Assembly: GCA_031553835.1 (NCBI GenBank)
Contig: JAVBKX010000009.1
Location: 117,449 to 181,448, forward strand
Source of the DNA: JAVBKX01 sp031553835
GTDB lineage: Bacteria > Bacteroidota > Bacteroidia > Bacteroidales > Azobacteroidaceae
Length of the DNA: 64,000 nt
Reading direction: 5' to 3'
Below are positions 16,306 through 25,081 of the stretch, piece after piece. Each line of letters opens with the position of its first letter. Within the stretch, counting starts at the first letter, position 1. The notes beneath the pieces were generated by a model. The model was given only the letters and a program-made list of their open reading frames with translations. It was not told the origin of the DNA and made no database searches. A program made the translations under genes and the position numbers.

Positions 16306-16800
16306 CTAAATTTTGAATTTGCAAGAAAAATAAGCCATTTTTACGGCGGTCACAGCAGCTTCGTCTCCTTTATTTCCATGAATGCCACCGGCACGATCCA
16401 ATGCTTGTTTCATGTTGTCGGTCGTTAATAAACCGAATATAAATGGAATAGTCCCTTGTTGATTCAAGGCGGAAATGCCTTGGGTTACTCCTGAACAAAC
16501 ATAATCGAAATGGGGGGTATCGCCTTTTACTACACAACCTAATACAATGATCGCATCGACATCGATGCTTTTCGCCATGCGGGCGGCTCCATATACTAAC
16601 TCAAAGCTGCCGGGAACATATACAACGGTAATGTTGTCTTCTTTGACTCCCAACCGTTTTAAAGTGCTGACGGCTCCGTTTTTTAATTGTTCGGTTACAT
16701 CCGGATTCCATTCCGAGACAATGATGCCAATAGACATACCGGAAGCATCCGGAATGTTTTTAGTATCATATTCGGATAAATTGTGATAAGCTGTGGACAT
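16306..16800 (-). CDS. ribH: 6,7-dimethyl-8-ribityllumazine synthase
   Basis: Penultimate step of riboflavin synthesis: condenses the ribitylamino-pyrimidine with dihydroxybutanone phosphate. 164 residues. Motifs: GIIVSEWNPDVTEQL near the start, VPGSFELVYGAARMA, VLGCVVKGDTPHFDYVCSGV (catalytic His in HFDYV) and IPFIFGLLTTDN. It follows the TPR gene by 8 bases on the same strand, so the two form an operon. Confidence 0.96.
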   Translation of the reverse strand: MSTAYHNLSEYDTKNIPDASGMSIGIIVSEWNPDVTEQLKNGAVSTLKRLGVKEDNITVVYVPGSFELVYGAARMAKSIDVDAIIVLGCVVKGDTPHFDYVCSGVTQGISALNQQGTIPFIFGLLTTDNMKQALDRAGGIHGNKGDEAAVTAVKMAYFSCKFKI

Positions 16801-16808
16801 ATATGAGA

Positions 16809-17498
16809 TTACAATTTCATTTTTGCGCGATCGATATATTTATCGATGCTGCCGGCTTCCTGCGAAGTTGGATATTTTTCTTTGATGGAAGTATAAACTT
16901 TTACCGCTTTGTCATATTTTTGCAAATGCTCATAAGCGATGCCGGCTTTTTTCAGGTAAATGGCGCTCATCAAGTCGTTATCAGCTTTGGCTGCAGCTTT
17001 CTCAAAATAACTGATTCCTTTTTCAACTTCACCCATATCTACATAGCAGTCGCCAATTAATCCGGTGATTGCAGGAGAGACCATACGGTCGCTGGCGCTG
17101 TATTTGCCTAAATATTTTTTGGCTTGTTCAAAATCGCCTTTGTGATAACAACAAATACCGGCATAAGCACAGGCTAATTTTCCGGTTTTTGTAAATTTGT
17201 AATCATTGATAATGGATTCAAAACCAATATAATCTACACTGTCTCCGTTTAATGCCAAATCCCATTGTTCATTGGCCAAATAATTTTCTCCTTTTACGAT
17301 GGCAGTTTCCGCTTCTCTTTCTTTTGGCATCAAATAATAGTTTCTGTAGCCAAGGATAGCAACAACAATTACGATGATTGCACCAATCCCGATCAGGAGA
17401 TTTTTCTGATTTTTTTCAATAAACTGCTCAGACTGTGAAAGGATTTCACTTACATTGCTGTGCTCGGTTTCGACAGTAGTTTGCTTTTTAGAAGACAT
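16809..17498 (-). CDS. Membrane-anchored TPR protein, YfgM-like
   Basis: 229 residues: cytoplasmic N-terminus of about 35 residues, one membrane span (LLIGIGAIIVIVVAILGY), then TPR repeats (GKLACAYAGICCYHKGDFEQ, AGIAYEHLQKYDKAVKVY). The architecture matches YfgM-like proteins, which in other bacteria act with periplasmic chaperones near the Sec translocon; that role is only inferred here. First gene of a two-gene operon with ribH, divergent from recF. Confidence 0.75.
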   Translation of the reverse strand: MSSKKQTTVETEHSNVSEILSQSEQFIEKNQKNLLIGIGAIIVIVVAILGYRNYYLMPKEREAETAIVKGENYLANEQWDLALNGDSVDYIGFESIINDYKFTKTGKLACAYAGICCYHKGDFEQAKKYLGKYSASDRMVSPAITGLIGDCYVDMGEVEKGISYFEKAAAKADNDLMSAIYLKKAGIAYEHLQKYDKAVKVYTSIKEKYPTSQEAGSIDKYIDRAKMKL

Positions 17499-17552
17499 AT
17501 TTTTTCTACAATATTTGTAATTGGTTGAACTTTAATCTTTTTTAATAGTGTG

Positions 17553-17560
17553 CAAAAGTA
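17553..17560 (-). promoter_or_regulatory. -7 box TACTTTTG for the TPR-ribH operon
   Basis: Exact TAnnTTTG match on the minus strand, 55 bases before the TPR gene start. Confidence 0.6.
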
Positions 17561-17614
17561 ATCCATTTCTGATAATAAATAAAATTTTACGTCATCTTTT
17601 TTAAGAAATTGCAT

Positions 17615-17622
17615 TACTTTTG
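17615..17622 (+). promoter_or_regulatory. -7 box TACTTTTG for recF
   Basis: Exact match on the plus strand, 43 bases before the recF ATG at 17665; it overlaps the longer in-frame start at 17620 and excludes it. Confidence 0.65.
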
Positions 17623-17664
17623 TATGCCGAAGTCAACAATACAAGCTATAGAAAGGGAGAATAC

Positions 17665-18750
17665 ATGATCATCGAACAGTTGTCCATACTGAATTTTAAA
17701 AATATTGCCCAGGCAGATCTGCATTTTTCTACCAAAATTAATTGTTTGTTCGGATACAATGGGGTAGGGAAGACCAATTTGTTGGATGCATTGTATTATC
17801 TTTCTTTTTGTAAAAGCCACGCTCATCTCACCGATTCCCAATTGATTCGTCATGGTCAGGATTTTTGCTTGTTACAAGGGTTTTATCGTTTTGATGAAGA
17901 ACTTGAGGAAATTTATTGTGGCATCAAGCGCGATCAACGGAAAATTTTTAAAAAGAACAAGAAAGAGTACGATCGTCTGTCGGAGCATATCGGTCTGTTG
18001 CCTTTGGTGATGGTGTCGCCCGAAGATACTGAACTTATCCAGGGAGGAAGCGAAAACCGGAGAAAATTTGCAGATATGGTGATTTCACAATACGATAAAA
18101 CGTATTTGCAAGCGCTAATTGGCTACAACAAAGCTCTGTTGCAACGAAATTCATTGTTGAAAAACGGAATAAGCGATCCGGCGCTTTATGATGTCTGGGA
18201 AGAACAAATGGTGATGACAGGTTCATTGATCCGGGATAAAAGGCTGCAATTTACTACCGATTTTCTTCCTGTTTTTAATGAGTATCATGCTATTATTTGT
18301 TCCGGAAACGAACGGGTTTCCATGCATTATCAGTCGTCCTGGAATGACGGAAATCCGGCTGAATTATTAGCACAATCCCGTTCAAGGGACCAATTGCTGG
18401 GTTATTCGGGGTCAGGCATACACCGGGATGATTTTGATTTTCGCATTGGCGATCACTTGATCCGTAAAATCGGTTCGCAAGGACAGAATAAAACTTTTTT
18501 AATTGCGCTTAAATTAGCTCAATTCAGTTTCCTGGTTCAAACCGGAGCGTCCACGCCGATTCTTTTGTTAGATGATATTTTCGATAAATTGGACACCCAC
18601 CGGATGGAACAGATTATTCATCTGGTAGCACAGCCACAATTCGGACAAATTTTCATTACAGATACTAATCGTACCCATTTGGATGAAATTATTTTAAGCA
18701 CCGGCAATGATCACCGGTTATTCGAAGTAAAAAACGGGGAGTTTATTTGA
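17665..18750 (+). CDS. recF: DNA replication and repair protein RecF
   Basis: SMC-like ATPase that loads RecA at gaps with RecO and RecR. Walker A is FGYNGVGKTNLLDALYYLS, the signature motif lies at GSQGQNKTFLIALKLAQF, and Walker B is ILLLDDIFDKLD. About 361 residues from the ATG at 17665, which follows GAAAGGGAG. In many Bacteroidetes recF is followed directly by a DUF721 gene on the same strand; here an oppositely oriented 4-kb GH76 gene intervenes, its 3' end overlapping recF by 8 bases. Confidence 0.95.
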   Translation: MIIEQLSILNFKNIAQADLHFSTKINCLFGYNGVGKTNLLDALYYLSFCKSHAHLTDSQLIRHGQDFCLLQGFYRFDEELEEIYCGIKRDQRKIFKKNKKEYDRLSEHIGLLPLVMVSPEDTELIQGGSENRRKFADMVISQYDKTYLQALIGYNKALLQRNSLLKNGISDPALYDVWEEQMVMTGSLIRDKRLQFTTDFLPVFNEYHAIICSGNERVSMHYQSSWNDGNPAELLAQSRSRDQLLGYSGSGIHRDDFDFRIGDHLIRKIGSQGQNKTFLIALKLAQFSFLVQTGASTPILLLDDIFDKLDTHRMEQIIHLVAQPQFGQIFITDTNRTHLDEIILSTGNDHRLFEVKNGEFI

Positions 18751-21700
18751 TCAGTTTTTTTCCGATTATTACTTCATTGATATTGATTTTTACTAAGTAA
18801 ATTCCTTTTTGATAATCTTCTACGTTAATTGTTGTTGTTCCTGCTTCCACTAATTGAGAATACATCAATCTGCCGGAAATATTGTAAATGGAAACTTGCG
18901 CTTGCTGCGGCACTTTAACGGACAAATGCTCGCGAACGGGATTCGGATATATCTGAATCTCTGTATCTTTGGCCGGTAACTCCGTGCGGGAACCTACATT
19001 TAAGCTTTCAATATTCCATAATTGCCATTCGGCAAATTGCAGAATATTAGCTCCATTGTTTGCTGTAATATCCAATTTGAAATACGAATACTCTTTTTCT
19101 GATAAACAAGAATAATATTGGGTGGTAAAGCGGTAAAGGAACGATTGATTGGTACGCGAGTCTATTATGTCCCAGTTGGTTCCGTCGTTAGATGCATATA
19201 AAGTCCATGTTTTCGGATCCCGATCCGGTTCGTCATTCGCTGATGTTATATTATATGAGGCGATTTTAACCGGTACTGGCAATTGATACTGCGTCCATGC
19301 GGCAGAATTGGCCACACAATATTTGGTGTTTGCCGAATTGTCTATTAATGACTTGACGTCTTCGTTGCCGGTAATGCCGGAATATTCTCCTTTGATTGTA
19401 CCTCCGGTAGTTGGCAGATCTTCATTGTCCATGAGGCCGGTTCCATAAAGTTCCCATTCTGCAATACATACTTCGGAAGCATTTTCGTCATACGTTTTTT
19501 CAATGTTCATGCGGAAATGGGTGTACTTTATAGCTGATGAGATGGAATAATTCTGTCTTTCATGCCTTAGCTTAAAATCGGCGTTGGATTTTCGCGACGA
19601 ATTGATGTTTGTCCATGTTTCTCCGTCGGTTGATCCTTGTATAATCCAGGCTTTTGGGTCTTTCTTTTTATCTGTTCCCACTGTGATGGAGTATCCGCGT
19701 ATTTGAACAGGAACCGGAGATTCGTATTGAATCCAGGGTTCCGAATCTGTCATCTCTAACGAATATGTAGTCATTCCTTTATTATCGGTTAATGTAGCCA
19801 ATGCGGATGTATTGGAGCCACTTTCTTGAGATGATGATAATTTACCGCCATTACAGGTGATGTCATTATAATAAGCGCCGAAATAAAGATTTCCGGTTAA
19901 TTGCCATTCTGCCAATTGTGTTACAGATGCTCCATTATTTTCGGTAATATGTAATTTAAAATATTGATAGGCGTTGTCCACATGGCATGGATAGGTTTGA
20001 GTTGTATTTCGACCGGAAAAAATTTGACCATTTTGTTCATCTATTTGCAGCCATGTTTTACCATCAGCAGATCCATAAAGCACCCACTGTTTAGGATCGG
20101 CAGCAGCGTTATCTTTATTGGCGGTAATGCTGTACGAAGTTAGTTTGTATCGGGCTGTAGCGACATATTGTATCCACAAATTGGTTTGGTTTTGTACTGT
20201 ATATTGAGTCGTCAGGTTCTTATCTGTCAACATATCAAACGTATTATTGATTCCCTCGCCGGGATATTGAGCGCTAAGCACTCCTCCGTCGGCGGTTATA
20301 TCATTAGCGGAAATTGCTGTTCCATAAAGCTGCCATTCTGCCAATTGAAATGCGGTTGAATTTCCATTCAGCCCGGTTACATACAAACGAAAATAAGTAT
20401 AAGTATTGGGCGTAGCAATTTCATACGTTTTTTTTAGATAACGGGAATTGAACGTTTGATTGGTTTGGCTGTCTAAATCGGTCCAATCGGAACCGTTATT
20501 CGAACCTTGTAATGTCCAGTTCTTCGGATCGCTTTCGGGAGTATTACCGGCGGAACCTAAGGCATAGCTTTGTAATGCTACAGGTACAGGCGATTGATAT
20601 TGGAACCAAATTGCTTCGGAAGAATTCGTTAATGTAGTCGAAAATTTAGTAATCAACCGATTGTCTGTCAGATTATTTAGTGCTTCATCAGGGTGGATTG
20701 CCTGATGAGAAGATGTTAATTTTCCTCCATTATCGGTAACATCGGCAAAGATGTAACTATCAGTATTAAATTTGAAATAATTCAATTTAAATAAGGTTCC
20801 GCTACCTTTAAATACGAGGTAAATGTTGTGAGTTCCGGTGGTAGGTACAATGTCACATTGTATGGTGGTCCAGTTGGAAAAATCGCCGGTTGATACAATG
20901 GTTGCGGAACCGATCAGCACTCCGGACAGACTGTCTAAATGAATTTCAACAGATCCTTCATTGGAGCCATTGGAAACCCTGAATTCCACGCTATTAGCAA
21001 GATTATTGCCAAAATTGACATTGTGATAACCGGTCCAAAATCCATTTCTGATATTTTCCAGTTGAGAAGTTGCATCTTCCGAATCAGCATTGTGTTCGAC
21101 ATATACTCCTTTGAGATAATTGAAATGTTCGGCTTCAATTTTGGAAAAAGCGCTTTTAATGACTCGATTTTTAGCTAAAGGCGCATTAAAGGCGGCCGAT
21201 AGGATGGTGGATGTTCCAAAAGGCTCCTGATTGATATTTTCAGGCGTTTTTTCCCACCAGGCGGTTTGTGATATGCCTTTCGAATTGCGGTTGTTGTATG
21301 CATGGATGGCATTCATTTGCATCCAATCAATATACTCCGGCAAAGCGAGATCGACAATAAAGCGTCGTAAGTAGCGCATTAAAATCCCTTTAAATCCGAC
21401 TAAGTCGGCACCACCACCACAAACACTTATAACACCGTTTGCATCGCACAAATGATCGCGGGTGTATTTTACGATCATCTCAGCATCTTTTTTATATTGC
21501 TCATCACCATAATGATTGTATAACATAAGCGCTGCACCTAAAAAAGTTCCCTGATTGTAAGTGGACGCCCAATGGTTGTAAGAAGAAGGCACTCCATTAA
21601 CCCAGGTAAAAGAGTCATATACTTGTCCGGTGGCAGGTACAAATAAATATTTGCGTTGCAAAGTATAAAGATTTTTTGCCTTTTCATAAAATGTATTGTC

Positions 21701-22711
21701 ACCTGTAGCAATGGCTAAGTAACAAGCTGCAACTTGCGCTGGCCCGTTGATACACGAATTGGTACCATTGGTAGTATTGCTGTCCCGTTCTTTCCAGCGA
21801 AGAGTTCCTTCAGGTTGTAACGCCCTTTTATACATGGCATTAAAATGAGTCCGCGCCTGATTAAGATAACTTGTATTGCCAAACATCAGGTGAGCGCGTG
21901 CGCAAGCGATTACCATCCAGGCAATATCATCATTGTAGTCGTTGCCTAACCATGATGTTCCATTTCTGGCCACAAAATTGGAATGTAACCTGGAGAACAT
22001 TTCTTTGTACATGATATCTCCGGTGGTTTCGTATGCATCCAATATTATTTCAAACATTTCGGCGTCGCCCCACCAGCCTCCTTTGCCGATAATCGCTTCA
22101 TTATTGTTCAATACTTTATAATTGGCCGAAATCCATTTATTCATAATGTCGTCGCGAATGTCAGCGGTTAAATGATTGGGAACTTCATTGACTTCTTCGA
22201 ATTTCCATATTTGACGGCTGGCGTCAACGCCTTCTTTTTTAGTGCTTACTTGTGCTACGGTGCCTTCATTGCCACTGGAAACTTCAAGGTATAATTTGGC
22301 ATCGTTTAACAAATTGCTTTGCACAATGTAAAATCCGTTTTCATAATCGCCCTCTCCTGCAGGGATAATTTCCCATTGACAAGCTTTTGTTTGATTGTAA
22401 GTAATCTGATCGACAGTGGCTCCGGAAGCGACAGTTCCTTTCATGTGTAAAGTTTTTCCGGAGTATGCATTGGTCAAATAATAGTAATTACCTGTTTCAT
22501 TCTGATTTAGATACCATCGTTGAGAATTGACATTGGTTTCAGTCCAGATTACGACATTCGCCTGATTGTCGAGCGATGAATTTTTTACCGATAATGTTTT
22601 GTTTCCTGTTGTGCAGGTAGTGATTTTATACACTTTATTAGGTGTTATATCCATAGCAAATATGGAGCTTGTCAACATAAAAAACGCGATGAAAATAGAA
22701 AAATGTTTCAT
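18743..22711 (-). CDS. T9SS-secreted GH76 alpha-1,6-mannanase-like protein, multimodular
   Basis: 1322 residues in order: signal peptide (1-19), ricin-type beta-trefoil (about 24-172), GH76 domain (about 182-515), CBM6-like module (about 528-655), four discoidin (F5/8 type C) modules (about 660-1235, each ending with an AEWQLYG-like strand), and a type A T9SS sorting tail (IQIYPNPVREHLSVKV, then IYNISGRLMY and KGIYLVKI). GH76 enzymes cut alpha-1,6-mannan backbones; the tandem catalytic aspartates are Asp261 and Asp262 in DYNDDIAWMV. Surface delivery fits the T9SS regulators elsewhere in the window. Its position between recF and DUF721 suggests later insertion. Confidence 0.9.
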   Translation of the reverse strand: MKHFSIFIAFFMLTSSIFAMDITPNKVYKITTCTTGNKTLSVKNSSLDNQANVVIWTETNVNSQRWYLNQNETGNYYYLTNAYSGKTLHMKGTVASGATVDQITYNQTKACQWEIIPAGEGDYENGFYIVQSNLLNDAKLYLEVSSGNEGTVAQVSTKKEGVDASRQIWKFEEVNEVPNHLTADIRDDIMNKWISANYKVLNNNEAIIGKGGWWGDAEMFEIILDAYETTGDIMYKEMFSRLHSNFVARNGTSWLGNDYNDDIAWMVIACARAHLMFGNTSYLNQARTHFNAMYKRALQPEGTLRWKERDSNTTNGTNSCINGPAQVAACYLAIATGDNTFYEKAKNLYTLQRKYLFVPATGQVYDSFTWVNGVPSSYNHWASTYNQGTFLGAALMLYNHYGDEQYKKDAEMIVKYTRDHLCDANGVISVCGGGADLVGFKGILMRYLRRFIVDLALPEYIDWMQMNAIHAYNNRNSKGISQTAWWEKTPENINQEPFGTSTILSAAFNAPLAKNRVIKSAFSKIEAEHFNYLKGVYVEHNADSEDATSQLENIRNGFWTGYHNVNFGNNLANSVEFRVSNGSNEGSVEIHLDSLSGVLIGSATIVSTGDFSNWTTIQCDIVPTTGTHNIYLVFKGSGTLFKLNYFKFNTDSYIFADVTDNGGKLTSSHQAIHPDEALNNLTDNRLITKFSTTLTNSSEAIWFQYQSPVPVALQSYALGSAGNTPESDPKNWTLQGSNNGSDWTDLDSQTNQTFNSRYLKKTYEIATPNTYTYFRLYVTGLNGNSTAFQLAEWQLYGTAISANDITADGGVLSAQYPGEGINNTFDMLTDKNLTTQYTVQNQTNLWIQYVATARYKLTSYSITANKDNAAADPKQWVLYGSADGKTWLQIDEQNGQIFSGRNTTQTYPCHVDNAYQYFKLHITENNGASVTQLAEWQLTGNLYFGAYYNDITCNGGKLSSSQESGSNTSALATLTDNKGMTTYSLEMTDSEPWIQYESPVPVQIRGYSITVGTDKKKDPKAWIIQGSTDGETWTNINSSRKSNADFKLRHERQNYSISSAIKYTHFRMNIEKTYDENASEVCIAEWELYGTGLMDNEDLPTTGGTIKGEYSGITGNEDVKSLIDNSANTKYCVANSAAWTQYQLPVPVKIASYNITSANDEPDRDPKTWTLYASNDGTNWDIIDSRTNQSFLYRFTTQYYSCLSEKEYSYFKLDITANNGANILQFAEWQLWNIESLNVGSRTELPAKDTEIQIYPNPVREHLSVKVPQQAQVSIYNISGRLMYSQLVEAGTTTINVEDYQKGIYLVKININEVIIGKKLIK

Positions 22712-22753
22712 ATAATAGTATTGTCAAATGTTGTAAATATTGGATTATAAGGG

Positions 22754-22761
22754 CAAATGTA
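22754..22761 (-). promoter_or_regulatory. -7 box TACATTTG for the GH76 gene
   Basis: Exact TAnnTTTG match on the minus strand, 43 bases before the GH76 start. Confidence 0.55.
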
Positions 22762-22836
22762 AATAAATATCTTGATTTATCATCTTTTGGCAAAAGATAT
22801 TTTAGAAATGCCTGAACATAGATCGACAAAAAACAT

Positions 22837-22844
22837 TATCTTTG
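22837..22844 (+). promoter_or_regulatory. -7 box TATCTTTG close to the DUF721 start
   Basis: Exact TAnnTTTG match ending only 5 bases before the ATG at 22850, so transcription would start at about the start codon (leaderless mRNA). Confidence 0.6.
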
Positions 22845-22849
22845 CATGT

Positions 22850-23143
22850 ATGAGACGTTCCAACACACAACTGATCAGTGATGTCCTGAAAGAATTTTTG
22901 CAGGAAAATACTGCTGTTGCAGGTAAATTAGCCGAAACGCGGGTGATTCAATCCTGGAGCGGACTGTTGGGCGAAGCCACTATGAAATATACTACCAGTA
23001 TCTATATTCGTAATAAAGTATTGTATGTACGGCTTTCTTCTGCCGTATTGCGCAATGAGCTTAGCATGTGCCGCGAACGGCTTATTGCCCGGCTGAACGA
23101 GGAGGCCGGGGAAAACGTGATACAAGAAATCGTTTTTTCGTGA
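22850..23143 (+). CDS. DUF721 (DciA-like) protein
   Basis: 97 residues from MRRSNTQLISDVLKEFLQEN. SWSGLLGEATMKYTTSIYIR and KVLYVRLSSAVLRNELSMCR are DUF721 hallmarks. The family includes DciA, a loader or partner of the replicative helicase, though the short Bacteroidetes version has not been tied firmly to that role. The upstream in-frame start at 22772 is rejected because the promoter lies within it. Normally paired with recF, here separated by the GH76 gene. Confidence 0.85.
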   Translation: MRRSNTQLISDVLKEFLQENTAVAGKLAETRVIQSWSGLLGEATMKYTTSIYIRNKVLYVRLSSAVLRNELSMCRERLIARLNEEAGENVIQEIVFS

Positions 23144-23148
23144 TGTTT

Positions 23149-23574
23149 TTATAAATCAGTCAGATTAACTTCTCCAATCAAAGGGAAATTTTCCCGGCGA
23201 ATGACTTCCTTAGCGGCTTCTACATTATTCGCCCGTAAAATCAATACGCCTTTTTCTTTCGTGGAAAAACAGTACATGTACTCAATGCTGATTCCTGCTT
23301 TGGTGAAGCATTCAATGGTTTGTGCAAATTGACCGGCACGCGACGGGGTGATAATGGCAAATACTTCACTCATATTCGCACTGATTTTATTTTCTTTCAG
23401 CACCTGAAATGCTTTATAGGGATCGGTTGCTATAATCCGAAGGATTCCGAATTCGGAAGTATCAGCTACTGTTGCCGAAATAATTCTTACGTTTTCTTTG
23501 GCAATCAGGCTAAGGATTTCATTGAGCCGGCCAAATTTATTTTCTAAAAAAATGGAAATTTGTTGAACAGTCAT
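23149..23574 (-). CDS. Tandem ACT-domain protein
   Basis: 141 residues made of two ACT domains (ISIFLENKFGRLNEILSLIA and VFAIITPSRAGQFAQTIECF). ACT pairs usually bind amino acids. It lies 71 bases after paaK on the same strand, a common pairing in Bacteroidetes in which the ACT protein is thought to sense the aromatic amino-acid status of the ligase pathway. No enzyme domain is fused. Confidence 0.85.
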   Translation of the reverse strand: MTVQQISIFLENKFGRLNEILSLIAKENVRIISATVADTSEFGILRIIATDPYKAFQVLKENKISANMSEVFAIITPSRAGQFAQTIECFTKAGISIEYMYCFSTKEKGVLILRANNVEAAKEVIRRENFPLIGEVNLTDL

Positions 23575-23589
23575 AATGTCTAAAATTTA

Positions 23590-23646
23590 AGAATGAAAGA
23601 AACGAAGATAATGAAAAAATTCTTTTCATTTCTTTCATTTTTTCAT
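23590..23646. repeat. Imperfect palindrome of AATGAAAGAAACGAAG phrase between paaK and ACT gene
   Basis: AATGAAAGAAACGAAG with AATGAAAAAA on the left faces TTTTCATTTCTTTCATTTTT on the right. Same family as 16218-16275. Confidence 0.65.
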
Positions 23647-24965
23647 TAAATAATTTTTCTCAAATCTTTTACTCTCACGGCTTTGCCTTCACTTTGTGGT
23701 AATGAACCTTTTTCCACTAATTTGATATGAGGGGTAATCAGTATTTCATCTTTCACTTGATGCGTGATCTTTTTTGTTAACGCTTGTAATTGAGAATAAT
23801 CGTCTGTAAATAAATCGCTTAATTCTACTTCAATCAACATTTCGTCGTTGTTGCCGACAGTTTCGAGCGTTATGAGATAATTGGTTCCTAATTCTTTGAA
23901 TTGCAACAAAATCGTTTCAATTTGAATGGGGAAAATATTAACTCCTTTGAGAATAATCATGTCATCGCTCCGCCCTTGGAAACGAGCTAAGCGGCGATGC
24001 GTCCGTCCGCAGGGACATTCACCCGGCAGAAAGCGGGTCAAATCGCGTGTGCGGAAACGCAACAACGGCATTGCTTCGCGTTTGAGGGTTGTCAGCACCA
24101 ATTCTCCGATTTCTCCTTCGGGAACCGGCTGTAGAGTTACCGGATCAATAATTTCGGCAATTACATAATCCTCCCAAATGTGTAGTCCGTTTTGTGCAGG
24201 GCATTCAAACGCTACACCCGGTCCGTTCATTTCCGACATTCCGAAACAATTGTAGGCTTTTACACCCAGCATTTGTTCGATACGCCGGCGTTGTTCTTCG
24301 GAATGCGGTTCGGCGCCAATAATCAATGTAGTTAGCGAAGTATCTTTTTGAGGATTGTATCCTAATTCGTAAAACACTTCGGCTAAGCGGGTTGCATAAC
24401 TGGGAATAGCATGAATTACTGTCGTTTTGAAATCCATGATGAATTTTACCTGGCGTTTGCTGTTGCCTGCTGCCGCGGGAACAGTTAAGGATCCGAGTTT
24501 TTCAGCGCCATATTGGAATCCTAATCCTCCGGTGAACATGCCGTATCCTGAAGTATTTTGAAATACATCGTTTTTGCGAAGTCCTACCATGTACATACAC
24601 CGGGCTACCTGATTCGCCCAATTATCCAAATCAGATTGGGAATGAAGTACAACTGTCGGGTTTCCGGTGGTGCCGCTCGAAGAATGTAAGCGAACGCATT
24701 CGTCGAGGGAAACAGATACAAAGCCATAAGGATAATTGTTGCGCAAATCATCTTTTGTGGTAAACGGAATTTTGTGCAAATCGTCTAACGATTGGATGCT
24801 TTTGGCGCTTATTCCTTTTTCTGCAAAAAGTTGTTTGTAGTAGGGTGATTGAGCAGCCGCTTCCATGGTTTTGTGCAAAGCTTTCAGTTGCAGGCTTTCC
24901 AACTCCGGTCGGGAAATGGTTTCTACATCCGGTTCCCAATAAGGCGATGTGTTATTTTGATTCAT
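23646..24965 (-). CDS. paaK: Phenylacetate-CoA ligase family (AMP-forming)
   Basis: Activates aryl acids such as phenylacetate to CoA thioesters with ATP. 439 residues, typical length. Motifs: LHSSSGTTGNPTVVLHSQSD (P-loop), the NCFGMSEMNGPGVAFEC segment, LRFRTRDLTRFLPGECPCGR and the C-terminal KGVNIFPIQIETILLQ. In Bacteroidales such genes often act with indolepyruvate ferredoxin oxidoreductase in aromatic amino-acid metabolism, but iorAB are not in this window. Confidence 0.92.
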   Translation of the reverse strand: MNQNNTSPYWEPDVETISRPELESLQLKALHKTMEAAAQSPYYKQLFAEKGISAKSIQSLDDLHKIPFTTKDDLRNNYPYGFVSVSLDECVRLHSSSGTTGNPTVVLHSQSDLDNWANQVARCMYMVGLRKNDVFQNTSGYGMFTGGLGFQYGAEKLGSLTVPAAAGNSKRQVKFIMDFKTTVIHAIPSYATRLAEVFYELGYNPQKDTSLTTLIIGAEPHSEEQRRRIEQMLGVKAYNCFGMSEMNGPGVAFECPAQNGLHIWEDYVIAEIIDPVTLQPVPEGEIGELVLTTLKREAMPLLRFRTRDLTRFLPGECPCGRTHRRLARFQGRSDDMIILKGVNIFPIQIETILLQFKELGTNYLITLETVGNNDEMLIEVELSDLFTDDYSQLQALTKKITHQVKDEILITPHIKLVEKGSLPQSEGKAVRVKDLRKII

Positions 24966-24994
24966 GAATATTGATATTTCGAATAAATTGTTCG

Positions 24995-25002
24995 CAAATA
25001 TA
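24995..25002 (-). promoter_or_regulatory. -7 box TATATTTG for paaK
   Basis: Exact match on the minus strand, 30 bases before the paaK start. Confidence 0.6.
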
Positions 25003-25041
25003 ACAATTTTTCATCAAAACGAATTAAAAAATTAATCTTCG

Positions 25042-25081
25042 AAAATCCGTGTTATCTGCGTCATCCGCGTTCCATGTGGTT
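25042..25081. repeat. ATCCGTGTTATCTGCGTCAT phrase repeat
   Basis: CCGTGTTATCTGCGTCATCC followed by GCGTTCCATGTGG stands out from the AT-rich spacer between topB and paaK and abuts the topB stop. Similar wording (CCGTGTCATTCGTG) occurs at 56535-56567. Confidence 0.55.

Noticed and set aside
18743..18750. Overlap of recF and GH76 3' ends as a frameshift or misassembly
   Set aside because: Both proteins end at family-typical places; short convergent overlaps are common.
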